This document shows, in pieces, positions 26,238 through 34,667 of a stretch of DNA of 64,000 nt. The translations under genes and the position numbers were made by a program. Source of the stretch: CALMFG01 sp963674805 (lineage in GTDB: Bacteria > Bacillota > Clostridia > Christensenellales > CALMFG01). The DNA lies in the NCBI GenBank assembly GCA_963674805.2, contig CAXXNY010000021.1, positions 62,001 through 126,000 of the forward strand, in the 5' to 3' direction. A model generated the notes under the pieces. It ran no database searches. It was not told the origin of the DNA and saw only the letters and a program-made list of their open reading frames with translations. How positions within the stretch are numbered: position 1 is the first letter of the stretch; each line of letters starts with the position of its first letter.

Positions 26238-28119
26238 TTTTCAGCCATCTTTTTTTGGCCGGTTTGGTCAGCATCTCTTCCATATATTCATGGGTTTTAT
26301 CTTTCAGCATAATGATGCGCTGTTTGTCGCTGCCTTTCTCTTCCGGGAAGATCGGGCTTCCGACCTCCAGTGTAATTAACGGCTTTTTACGCAGCAGCTT
26401 AAACGGCCACCAGGCTTCACGGAAACGGAACACCATGGGTACAATCGGGACATCCGAGCGGATTGCGAGATTGAACGCGCCGTTCTTAAACGGGCGCAGT
26501 TCGTCATGCCAGGGCCAAAGCGAGGCTTCGGGATAAAAATGCACCAGCTTGCCCTGCTCAAGCTCTGCGCGCATGGATTCCATAAACGCGTTCAGCGCCT
26601 TCGGTGTTTCGGGGATCGGAATACCGCCCAGCATCCGTACCAGCCAGCGTATGACCGGAATCTCAAAGTTTGATTTTAAAGAGGCCATATGCGCCTTTTT
26701 AGGGAAGAGCGTACACGCCACCATCGGCGAATCCAGTACATGCACATGATTGGTGACGGTCACGGCACCGCCCTTAATGTAACGCAGATTCCTGCGCCCG
26801 TGTATTTTCAGGCCGAACCAGAGCACAGATAGAATATCTAAAACCGGGATAGCGACCAGGTAAAACAGCAGATTGGAACCAATCCTGAAGAAGATATTTT
26901 TATTAACAAATTTAAAGTTTTCATCCACATGATAGGTATACGGTGTGGGCATATGAATTTTATGCGCATGCGGATCATTCGCGTGCTTTTCTTTAAAGGC
27001 TTTTTCCTTTAAAACATAGTGATAAACATCTTCGATTTTTTTAACCGCTGAAGTCACCGTATACTGTTGCGCGTATTCCACATATTCACCGGCCATCCGG
27101 CTGCGTTCTTCCGGATGCGAAATCCAGTAATCGATTTTTTCTGCAAGATCAGCAGCTTTTTTGTTTTTAAACAGACTGCGCTCATCCAAAGCAAACTGCT
27201 TGGTTGCGCTCATTTTTGCGTTTGCAATCACCGGAACGAGTCCGGATGCGAAGGCTTCGATGCATGCAATCGCCTCGATTTCCGCTTCTGCCGCATGGAC
27301 ATAAAGGTCGCACTGGTTATAGAAATCAGCCAGCGGTTCACGGCCCATATAGTCAAAAACCGGCGGATGCTTCAGGCTTTTCCCGATGCGTTCATAATAC
27401 TTTTGCTTAGGGCCTTTGCCTAAGAAAATCAACTGGATTTGATCGCGGTATTTGGATTGTTTCGCGGCTTTGATAATCAGGTCCTGCCGTTTTTCCGCCG
27501 ACAGGCGCCCTACCATCAGGATGTTGAATTTGCCTTTCATCCATTCCGGCTTTTCCAAATCTCTTGGGTGGAAGATTTCATCACAGCCGTTGGTGATGAC
27601 ATGCAGATCGGCCTTATAGTTATGAAGCGACAACTGGCCCGCGATAAAATCCGTTGGGCAGTGTATATGGCCGACATGACGGTAAAACCTGCGCCTGAAC
27701 CACTGATAGAGTATATGGGGCAGGAAGGTTAAATGCTTCATGCCGATGTTGTATGTAACATTTTCCGGCTGGCAATGGAACGCGCCGATATACGGAATGC
27801 CCATTTCTTCGGCAATCTCACGCGTGCGCATACACAGCTTATACGGCAGATAAAGATGTACGATGTCGGCACCGTCAAGCGCCTCCCGGATGACGGCATC
27901 ATCGGGAACCGCAAAAACCGTCCCCTGATTGCTTATCAGCGGCTGTAGGATACCGAAATCGGCAGTGGGCACAACAAACTTATCCGCTCTCTTCTCGCCT
28001 GTGGACAGGATACGGACTTCATGGCCGCGAAACCTAAGGTGATCCGCAAAACGTGCAGCAGAAATAGTCGTCCCATTGTTTTCGTTATCGTACTGGTCGA
28101 GAACTAAAACGATTATCAT
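26230..28119 (-). CDS. Fusion of GT4 glycosyltransferase and PlsC-type acyltransferase
   Basis: A 629-residue two-domain protein. Residues about 1-375 form a GT-B glycosyltransferase of family 4 with NGCDEIFHPRD, ILMVGRLSAEKRQD and the EX7E motif in EIEAIACIEAFASG, as in diacylglycerol glucosyltransferases. A linker with a hydrophobic segment (about 410-430) leads to an acyltransferase domain (about 440-629) with HX4D in NHVHVLDSP and the FYPEASLWPW block. The joined activities suggest synthesis of an acylated glycolipid or membrane anchor. No clear purine-rich ribosome site is seen before the ATG. The gene stands between two membrane-related genes and ends at the shared terminator. Confidence 0.88.
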   Translation of the reverse strand: MIIVLVLDQYDNENNGTTISAARFADHLRFRGHEVRILSTGEKRADKFVVPTADFGILQPLISNQGTVFAVPDDAVIREALDGADIVHLYLPYKLCMRTREIAEEMGIPYIGAFHCQPENVTYNIGMKHLTFLPHILYQWFRRRFYRHVGHIHCPTDFIAGQLSLHNYKADLHVITNGCDEIFHPRDLEKPEWMKGKFNILMVGRLSAEKRQDLIIKAAKQSKYRDQIQLIFLGKGPKQKYYERIGKSLKHPPVFDYMGREPLADFYNQCDLYVHAAEAEIEAIACIEAFASGLVPVIANAKMSATKQFALDERSLFKNKKAADLAEKIDYWISHPEERSRMAGEYVEYAQQYTVTSAVKKIEDVYHYVLKEKAFKEKHANDPHAHKIHMPTPYTYHVDENFKFVNKNIFFRIGSNLLFYLVAIPVLDILSVLWFGLKIHGRRNLRYIKGGAVTVTNHVHVLDSPMVACTLFPKKAHMASLKSNFEIPVIRWLVRMLGGIPIPETPKALNAFMESMRAELEQGKLVHFYPEASLWPWHDELRPFKNGAFNLAIRSDVPIVPMVFRFREAWWPFKLLRKKPLITLEVGSPIFPEEKGSDKQRIIMLKDKTHEYMEEMLTKPAKKRWLKKI

Positions 28120-28338
28120 GATGTTGTTTTTAATTAAAAGGAAGTAAAATAATGACTAATGAATAATAGCGGGTTCCTTTTAAGACTAAAACGTTCACAT
28201 CCCTTCTTTATACTAATATTTTTCCCTCATATTTTATAATATAATGGCTGTATTCTCAAGCCCTGATAAAGGGGATATCTGTTTAAAATACCGCGCGATA
28301 TGGCGCATTCAATAGACACAAAGGCATAAACGGCTGAA

Positions 28339-29910
28339 TTAATATATAACCCGGTAGACACGTACAGACCAGGGCTGATCGTATGCATACCGCACAATGC
28401 GCATTGCGTAAGGCGAGTCAAATTCTGCGGTCAGCTCACAGCGTTCATTGAGAAAGGCCTGCATATCGTCATAGTAATCAAACAGGTTGCCGTACAGAAC
28501 ATTCCAGACCGGCCGGTTTTCATAGATATAGTCCATCTCCTGCGGATAAACGATATAGGCAATTTCATTGCCGCTGATATAAGCGCTGAATGTCATTGCG
28601 TTTTCGTCTAAAAGATCCAGGTTGCGGTAGTCGTGCAGGTATGGATAGTCAAACGCGTACTCGGCGTTGAGGTTAGCGAGCACAGCGGCATTCTGAGGCA
28701 CGGAGGCACGGATATTGCGGATATAATCTTGATAATCTGAATTGAGATAAGGGACAACGCCCGTTACGCTGGTGAGCAGCGCTGCGGCAATTAGACCGCC
28801 TGCCAGCCAGTTATTAATCTTTTGAATACTGCCGGCCAAAAGGAACAGCAAGAGGTATCCGAACGGGAAAATCAGAATAATCGACGGCTGTGCAAAACGC
28901 CCGATGATAAGGAAACCGAGATTAATGAAGATAAACATCAGCAGCGCCGGCATGACATTCCGTGAGAAACGGGTAAATTCCAATGCCAGCGCAACGACTG
29001 CCGCAAACAGAAAAGCAATGAACTGGGCTTTAATCAGCGGTGTGTAGTAGGTAATGTTGGTCATGTGAAACAGTCTGCCGTAAAACTTCGGGAAGGCGAA
29101 AAGCTTAGCGACAAATCCGCGTGTCGTACCGAGATCATCCCCGTAGTTGAAGTAGTCGGGAATAAACGTTGGATTAAAGGAAAAGCTGAGCGCAACGAAT
29201 ACAGCAGCAAATCCGGTGACGATTGCAATCAAAAGGAGCAGGTTGCGAAAGCGAATACCGTTCTTAACCAGCATGCCGTAAAGGTACAGTCCGCCGAGTG
29301 ATAATGCGATGATAAAGCTGTTCGGGTGAATCCCGATGCTGAGGCCGATCAGAATGCCGAGCGATATGTCGGTACGATAAGACCAGTCGCCGGAGTTTTT
29401 CTGAAACAGATAAAAACAGGTTACGAGAACCGTAAGGATGACGATCTCCTGTCGCGCGAAATGAGACGCGTAGAGAAACTGTATATCAAGCGACAGGGCG
29501 ATTGTCGCAAGCAGGCTGAACAGCGGCTTAAAACGCAGTCTCAGCAGTGCATGAAAGGCATAAAGGCATAAGATGCCGAAAATCAGGGAGATCAGGCGTA
29601 CTGAAAACAGCTGATAGCCGAATATGCTGATGAATGCGATTTGGATGAGGTGAAAGATGATTTTAATCGCATGCGGATAACGCGGAACCAGGTCGAAGAA
29701 ATACTCGGTCGTTCCCAATCCTTCATGCATCATTGACCGTGTTAATCCGGACAGCCAGGATTCATCCGAGTGCATAAACGGAAAGCGCGTTAAGAACAAC
29801 AGGCTAACGATTAAATAAAGCGTAAGATAAAGATCAATCGGCCTCAGGAAACCGAAGATTTTCTTTATAGGACCGATTTGATTGTATACGTCTGACTGTC
29901 TTTTCATCAT
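28339..29910 (-). CDS. Multi-spanning glycosyltransferase, GT39/ArnT-like
   Basis: A 523-residue membrane protein with about ten to twelve hydrophobic helices. The first external loop contains FMHSDESWLSG, whose Asp-Glu pair matches the catalytic motif of PMT_2/ArnT-type enzymes that use polyprenyl-phosphate sugars. A soluble extracytoplasmic tail of about 120 residues ends the protein. It would transfer a sugar to a lipid, polymer or protein on the outer face. Start is at 29910 or the adjacent 29907 codon; a TATAAT box ends only 6 nt upstream, so the transcript may be leaderless. The 28120-28338 gap below it holds nothing recognisable. Confidence 0.8.
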   Translation of the reverse strand: MMKRQSDVYNQIGPIKKIFGFLRPIDLYLTLYLIVSLLFLTRFPFMHSDESWLSGLTRSMMHEGLGTTEYFFDLVPRYPHAIKIIFHLIQIAFISIFGYQLFSVRLISLIFGILCLYAFHALLRLRFKPLFSLLATIALSLDIQFLYASHFARQEIVILTVLVTCFYLFQKNSGDWSYRTDISLGILIGLSIGIHPNSFIIALSLGGLYLYGMLVKNGIRFRNLLLLIAIVTGFAAVFVALSFSFNPTFIPDYFNYGDDLGTTRGFVAKLFAFPKFYGRLFHMTNITYYTPLIKAQFIAFLFAAVVALALEFTRFSRNVMPALLMFIFINLGFLIIGRFAQPSIILIFPFGYLLLFLLAGSIQKINNWLAGGLIAAALLTSVTGVVPYLNSDYQDYIRNIRASVPQNAAVLANLNAEYAFDYPYLHDYRNLDLLDENAMTFSAYISGNEIAYIVYPQEMDYIYENRPVWNVLYGNLFDYYDDMQAFLNERCELTAEFDSPYAMRIVRYAYDQPWSVRVYRVIY

Positions 29911-29915
29911 TTCAT

Positions 29916-29945
29916 ATTATACGATGAAAGTGTTAAGAAGCTCAA
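29916..29945 (-). promoter_or_regulatory. Promoter immediately at the GT39 gene start
   Basis: On the minus strand TTGAGC (29945-29940) and TATAAT (29921-29916) are spaced 18 nt. Transcription would start at about 29908-29910, which is the start codon. Confidence 0.55.
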
Positions 29946-29953
29946 TCATTTCA

Positions 29954-29986
29954 TAAAAAAACGCCCAGTGCAGGGCACTGAGCGTT
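29954..29986 (-). terminator. Intrinsic terminator of the sulfur operon
   Basis: AACGC and CAGTGC pair with GCACTG and GCGTT around one C-A mismatch and an AGG loop (29960-29986). On the minus strand a run of seven T follows, just after the four-domain rhodanese gene. Confidence 0.8.
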
Positions 29987-30003
29987 TATGGATTCTGTTT
30001 ACT

Positions 30004-31623
30004 TTATTCGGTTACAACCGGATATTCAGCAGCAATCCAGCCGTTGTTCATGCCGCCCTTAAGGGAAACAGCATCCAGGCCGTATGCTTTAAGAATCGCA
30101 ACGGTCTGTCCGGCGGTCTGTCCGCTGTAGCAGGTGACCAGCAGTTTGCCTGCCGGCAGGTCAGCAAAGCCTTCCTGCATGCCTGCACCGTAAGGAACGC
30201 TGATAGCGCTTTCGATGTGGCCGAGTGCAAAGTCATCTGCACTTCTGATATCAATAACCGATACTTCGCCGGCTTCAATGGCTTCTTTCGCAGCGTCGAC
30301 AGCCATGATGTTGCTTCCGCTGTCGGGAATAGCCGCAAAGTAGCCTTGCACGAATGCAAGTACGAACGGATCAAATGTTGCGCCGGCGTCTGCGAGCTCA
30401 GTTGCTTCTGTGCTGACGTATGCATCATAACCGTCAACGGTCATAGCGCCGTTTACAAAACCGGATTTGACGGAATAAGCTTCGATTCCGAGCATATTCA
30501 GCAGTGCAACGGTCTGTCCTGCGGTCTGGCCGGAGTAGCAGTATACATATACCGGTTTGTCATTCGGCAGCATCGCTACTTTTTCAGCAAGGTCAGTGCC
30601 CCAGGCAGCAACAGCTGCGCCTGCGATATGACCTGCGTCATAGTCTTCCTGCTGGCGGATGCTCAGGATAAACGGTTCTTCACCGGCATCAACCTTTGCG
30701 AACAGGTCTTCCCAGGAAACGATTCTGTTTCCGGGGAAATCTGCAAAGTAAGCGGCAGCGGCTGTTTTAACCGCATAATCGCTCCATCCTGCCATACCGG
30801 ATTTCATGGAAACCGCATCATACCCCAGCGCTCTCATGATGCCGACAGTTTGTCCGGCAGTCTGGCCGGAATAACACGCAACGATCACTTTTTCACCGTC
30901 AAATTGCGAGAAGTTTTCCTGCATGCCTGCGCCGAACGGTACATTAACCGCGCCGTCCACGTGGCCCTTGTCATAGTCTTCCGCGCTTCTGATATCCATC
31001 AGAACAGCGTCGCCGGATTCCAGCATCACGGCTGCTGCATCAGCAGCAACGATGTTGTTGGCATTGTCGCCGACTGTTGCAAAGTAATCCTGTACGAAAG
31101 CGAGGATGTCAGCATCAAATTCTGCGCCTGCATCCGGCAGTTCGTTTGCGGTCGTTTCGATATAAGCTTCGTAGCCTTCTGATTTGGAAATGCCGTTGTT
31201 GTAGCCCGATTTAATCGAGACCGCATCAATGCCGAGCAGGTTCAGCAGCGCAACGGTTTGTCCCGCAGTCTGACCGGTATAGCAATATACGTATACGGTT
31301 TCGTCTTTCGGCAGCATAGCGACCTTATCCGCTAAATCCTGTCCCCAGGCAGCGAGGTAAGCGCCTTCTACGTGGCCTTCATTATAAACGTCTTCCTGTC
31401 TGATGCTCAAAATGAAAGGCTCTTCGCCGGCTTCAATTTTGACAGCAACATCTTCCCAGGGGACGATCCTTGAACCCGGGAAAGAAGCGAAATAGTCATT
31501 CGCAACGTCCTCCAGCGTCATCGCCGTTTCGGCGGGCGCTGCGGGTTCTTCAGCTGTTTTCGCACATCCGGCAACAGTGAAGACCATTGCCGCAATCAGC
31601 AAAAATACGATAAATCTTTTCAT
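30004..31623 (-). CDS. Exported lipoprotein with four tandem rhodanese domains
   Basis: A 539-residue lipoprotein with signal and lipobox ending VAGC (Cys20). It has four rhodanese domains with active-site loops C-Y-T/S-G-Q-T-A at Cys114, Cys250, Cys362 and Cys498. Domains 1 and 3 share the EEPFILSIRQ type and domains 2 and 4 the DIRSA..VP(F/Y)GAGMQE type. The Cys spacing shows an exact 248-residue period, so the protein arose by duplication of a two-domain unit. All four keep the nucleophile, so persulfide transfer or thiosulfate handling outside the membrane is likely. Last gene of the sulfur operon, 18 nt after the two-domain rhodanese gene. AAGGAG precedes the ATG. Confidence 0.9.
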   Translation of the reverse strand: MKRFIVFLLIAAMVFTVAGCAKTAEEPAAPAETAMTLEDVANDYFASFPGSRIVPWEDVAVKIEAGEEPFILSIRQEDVYNEGHVEGAYLAAWGQDLADKVAMLPKDETVYVYCYTGQTAGQTVALLNLLGIDAVSIKSGYNNGISKSEGYEAYIETTANELPDAGAEFDADILAFVQDYFATVGDNANNIVAADAAAVMLESGDAVLMDIRSAEDYDKGHVDGAVNVPFGAGMQENFSQFDGEKVIVACYSGQTAGQTVGIMRALGYDAVSMKSGMAGWSDYAVKTAAAAYFADFPGNRIVSWEDLFAKVDAGEEPFILSIRQQEDYDAGHIAGAAVAAWGTDLAEKVAMLPNDKPVYVYCYSGQTAGQTVALLNMLGIEAYSVKSGFVNGAMTVDGYDAYVSTEATELADAGATFDPFVLAFVQGYFAAIPDSGSNIMAVDAAKEAIEAGEVSVIDIRSADDFALGHIESAISVPYGAGMQEGFADLPAGKLLVTCYSGQTAGQTVAILKAYGLDAVSLKGGMNNGWIAAEYPVVTE

Positions 31624-31641
31624 AGTGTTCTCCTTATTTTT

Positions 31642-32532
31642 TTATGACGCATCCCCTTGGACCGGGGCGGTTTGCTGAGCGGGAGCGACTGGATTTTCTA
31701 CTGCACTGTATTCCAGCCATGCGCCGTCATAAACCCTTACGTCTTTAAAACCAGCATCTTTGAGCGCCGCATAAGTCTGCGTTGCCCTGACTGAGGTTTT
31801 ACAGAATAAAATAATCTTAGTGTCGGGATAAATCCCTTTATCTAAATAAGTCAGCCTGATATCACGCGGCGATTTATATTCGCCGTTTGCGTAGTTATTC
31901 CATACATACTCGATATTGACAGAGCCCGGAATCGTGCCTTCGGCATATTCCGCCGCACTCCGTGTATCAATGATGACGGTACCTTCTTCAGGCTGGTCGA
32001 TTAATGCTTTGATATAGTTCAGCGTAACGATGAGTTTTCTCTGGCGATCGCCTGTATTGTATTCCGCCGGAGTAATGTCGGGAGCTGCCGTTGTGATGAC
32101 GGCGTCTGCTTCCGTCAGCGCATTGAAACCGCCGCTGATGACCTTTACATTGGTGTTGGAATACATATTGAGCGACCATTGAATCCGCGCCGCCTGCATG
32201 TTGGACGCATCGTCGTAAACCAGTACGGTATCGCTTTCGGTGATGCCGGCATTTGCCATTGCATCTGCGATCTGCGCTTCATCCGCAAGCATATTGTCGT
32301 ACGGGTCGTTTGTGACGAAAGCGCTCATCGGCAGGCATACCGCGCCTTCAACATGCCCGGCCTGATAGTCCTCCGATGACCGTGCATCAATGATGATTGC
32401 ATCATCAAGCGCGAGCGCATCTTCGGCGGTAATGATATAGCCGCCGCTTTCATCAAAATCAAAGCTTGCGCATGCAGTCAACGTCATCGTCATCATCAGT
32501 ACAAAGCATAGTGTTAAAATGATTTTTTTCAC
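31642..32532 (-). CDS. Two-domain rhodanese lipoprotein (thiosulfate sulfurtransferase-like)
   Basis: A 296-residue exported lipoprotein with lipobox LTAC (Cys21). The N-terminal rhodanese domain has VYDDAS at about residue 107 in place of a catalytic Cys, as in the inactive half of classical thiosulfate sulfurtransferases. The C-terminal domain has the active loop CKTSVRAT with Cys244. It would move sulfane sulfur from thiosulfate or a similar donor at the outer face of the membrane. Start is GTG at 32532 with GGAAGG upstream. Lies between the flavoprotein and the four-domain rhodanese genes in one operon. Confidence 0.9.
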   Translation of the reverse strand: MKKIILTLCFVLMMTMTLTACASFDFDESGGYIITAEDALALDDAIIIDARSSEDYQAGHVEGAVCLPMSAFVTNDPYDNMLADEAQIADAMANAGITESDTVLVYDDASNMQAARIQWSLNMYSNTNVKVISGGFNALTEADAVITTAAPDITPAEYNTGDRQRKLIVTLNYIKALIDQPEEGTVIIDTRSAAEYAEGTIPGSVNIEYVWNNYANGEYKSPRDIRLTYLDKGIYPDTKIILFCKTSVRATQTYAALKDAGFKDVRVYDGAWLEYSAVENPVAPAQQTAPVQGDAS

Positions 32533-32565
32533 TTTTTCCTTCCTTTCAACAACTTTCGCTTTTTT

Positions 32566-33783
32566 TTACAGATGTGATTCGATTGTTGATACCTGACAGT
32601 GGGTGTCAACCAGCCGTCTGTCGATCTTGCCGTCTTTGATGATGACGACCGCCGGACAGCAATCAATACCCAACCGCTTTGCGATACCTTTTGATTTATA
32701 CGTATCGACACGGTGGCAGTTGTACCCTGTATATTGTTTTTCCATATCTTCGATAACGGAAAGGAACTCACGCTGGTCCTGATCAATTGCGTTATAGACA
32801 TAAACAATGCCGTTGCCGCTCATGATTTGGTTTTCGAAGATTTCGGTTTCTGCGACGTACTTTTCCGCCATAACGCCGGCTGTTGCGGCATCGCCCACAC
32901 AGGTTGCGACCTGGCGCAGGAACTTATCGCGGACGTCTCCGGCTGCAAATACGCCTAGAGCGCTGGTTTCCATATTATCGTTGGTGATAACATATCCCTG
33001 TTTGGTCATGTCGATAACGCCTTTATAAACGTCTGTGTTCGGGATATAACCGATGAACAGGAAGCAGGTCGCGCAGTCAATAGGAATCAGTTCTTCGGTT
33101 TTTAAGTTTTTCAGCACAACGGTCTTTAACTCGTTGTCGCCTTCAAAGCGTTCCACCACGGTGTTGTGGATGAATTTCATTTTCGGATTCGCAAGCGCCG
33201 CCGCTTTCGCGATTTCGTTGCAGTCGAAAATGCCTTCGTCATGAATAACTGATACCGTAACCTTGGTTGCGAACTTGGAAAGGAACATTCCTTCTTCGAT
33301 CGCAGCGTCTCCGGAACCGATAACCACGACCTCTTTGCCTGTATTCGCCGCCGCATCACAGGTTGCGCAGAACGCAATACCCTTGCCGATATAGTTCTGC
33401 TCGTTGTCAGCTCCGGTTAACCGCGGCTTTGACCCGTTGCAGATGATAACGGACTTGGCTTCATAAATATTTCTAAATGTTTCAACGATTTTGACATCCC
33501 CGCTGAAGTCCACATTTTTAACGTCGGTCAGTTTAAACTCAACGCCGAACTTCTTTGCCTGCGCATGGAAAAGCGCCATTAAATCGGGGCCCGAAATACC
33601 TTCCGGAAATCCGGGATAGTTTTCAATTTCGCTGGTATTGGTTGCGATACCGCCGACAAGCGCCTGTTCAATAATCAGGGTTTTCAGCCTTGCTCTGCCG
33701 CAATAAATCCCTGCTGTTAAACCGGATGCGCCGCCGCCGATAATGACAACGTCATATTGGTCTACCTTTTTTTCTCTAGCCAT
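32566..33783 (-). CDS. Thioredoxin-reductase-like flavoprotein with C-terminal thioredoxin-like domain
   Basis: A 405-residue protein. Residues about 8-310 match thioredoxin reductase, with FAD loop GGGASGLTAG, redox pair CATC (Cys139, Cys142), second nucleotide loop GSGDAAIEEG and late FAD motif AAGDVRDK. The HRRxxxR NADPH-phosphate motif that normally follows VTV is missing (SVIHDEGIFDC is seen), so NADPH use is doubtful and NADH or another donor is possible. Residues about 315-405 resemble a thioredoxin fold that lacks CXXC but keeps the cis-Pro loop as DCCPAVV. It probably supplies electrons to the sulfur-transfer proteins of this operon. Confidence 0.85.
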   Translation of the reverse strand: MAREKKVDQYDVVIIGGGASGLTAGIYCGRARLKTLIIEQALVGGIATNTSEIENYPGFPEGISGPDLMALFHAQAKKFGVEFKLTDVKNVDFSGDVKIVETFRNIYEAKSVIICNGSKPRLTGADNEQNYIGKGIAFCATCDAAANTGKEVVVIGSGDAAIEEGMFLSKFATKVTVSVIHDEGIFDCNEIAKAAALANPKMKFIHNTVVERFEGDNELKTVVLKNLKTEELIPIDCATCFLFIGYIPNTDVYKGVIDMTKQGYVITNDNMETSALGVFAAGDVRDKFLRQVATCVGDAATAGVMAEKYVAETEIFENQIMSGNGIVYVYNAIDQDQREFLSVIEDMEKQYTGYNCHRVDTYKSKGIAKRLGIDCCPAVVIIKDGKIDRRLVDTHCQVSTIESHL

Positions 33784-33798
33784 TTTTCACTCTTCTTT

Positions 33799-34347
33799 CT
33801 ACATAAAGAACTTTACTAACAGTTTTGATCCGATAATCGCGCCAAAGAACATGAAGAATGCAAATACCCATCCAGAAAGCGACAGGGAAGCAATCCCGCT
33901 GTATAACGCGCCGATGTTACAACCGGCAGCGATGCGGGCACCGTATCCCATCAACAAGCCGCCGAGTGTTGCAGCGATTACTTGTTTCCACGATTTGATC
34001 TTCTTAAACTTAAATCCGGATGCCATCAGCGTTGCGAACAAAGCGCCGGCGATAATACCGATATTCCGCCAGGATGGTCCGTGACTCAGGAATCCAGCCT
34101 GAAGGGTAGCCTGTGCGCCAGGGGATGAGAAGTAATACCACTTATCCACCGATCCGCCGACCATCTGAAACAGCCATGCACCCCAATTAGCGAGTACGCC
34201 GGATACCCCCCATGGATTACCGGTCGTGACAAAGGTAACAACCTGAAAAACTGTCAGCAGCACAGCCCCGGTAATATAGGGGAGCGCTTTTTTGAACCAC
34301 ATTTGATAGAACTCATTTTCTTTGATTTTATTAAAAAATCCTTTCAA
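33799..34347 (-). CDS. YeeE/YedE-family half-transporter, C-terminal-type
   Basis: About 182 residues with four or five membrane helices. The conserved cysteine motif YGARIAAGCNIGALYSG identifies the second half of YeeE/YedE sulfur transporters, where cysteines relay thiosulfate or sulfur through the membrane. It would pair with the other half encoded at 34668. TTG at 34347 follows AGGAGG with 8-nt spacing; the upstream GTG at 34356 lies too close to that site. A TusA-like gene sits between the two halves, so the split is genuine and not a frameshift. Confidence 0.85.
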   Translation of the reverse strand: MKGFFNKIKENEFYQMWFKKALPYITGAVLLTVFQVVTFVTTGNPWGVSGVLANWGAWLFQMVGGSVDKWYYFSSPGAQATLQAGFLSHGPSWRNIGIIAGALFATLMASGFKFKKIKSWKQVIAATLGGLLMGYGARIAAGCNIGALYSGIASLSLSGWVFAFFMFFGAIIGSKLLVKFFM

Positions 34348-34386
34348 TGCGTTCACCTCCTATTTCTACTGAAGATTTCAGCCTGT

Positions 34387-34617
34387 TTATTTCGCTTTTT
34401 CGATCACGCATTCCCATTCGCCGTCGCTGACTTCTTCGATCTCAACGTTATGGCCCTGTTTGCGCGCCCATTCGGGAACGTTCTTCATTGCGCAGCTGTG
34501 GTCGATTAAAACGATTAAGAGATCGCCGATATCCAATTTTTCTAATGCTTTTTCCGTTTTTACCAAAGGTATAGGACAAGCTTCGCCTAAACAATCTAAT
34601 TCTACTTCTTTACCCAT
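34387..34617 (-). CDS. tusA: TusA/SirA-family sulfur carrier protein
   Basis: A 76-residue protein with the conserved DCLGEACPIPLVKTEKAL stretch; the Cys in CPxP is the sulfur-carrying residue, and the IDHSCAMKNVPEWA segment completes the two-layer fold. In TsuA/TsuB-type systems a TusA-like protein accepts sulfur from the YeeE transporter in the cytoplasm. It lies between the two transporter halves, matching that role. GGAGG is 9 nt before the ATG. The symbol reflects the family; the exact paralogue is not established. Confidence 0.85.
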   Translation of the reverse strand: MGKEVELDCLGEACPIPLVKTEKALEKLDIGDLLIVLIDHSCAMKNVPEWARKQGHNVEIEEVSDGEWECVIEKAK

Positions 34618-34667
34618 TTTTAATATCCTCCAAATTTTGAATTATAATTTTTTCTTTGTACAGCGCA

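Noticed and set aside
29968..31182. A 404-codon plus-strand reading frame opposite the four-domain rhodanese gene
   Set aside because: It mirrors the repeats of the rhodanese gene, has no ribosome site or recognisable domain, and the minus-strand protein has signal peptide and active sites. It is an antisense shadow.
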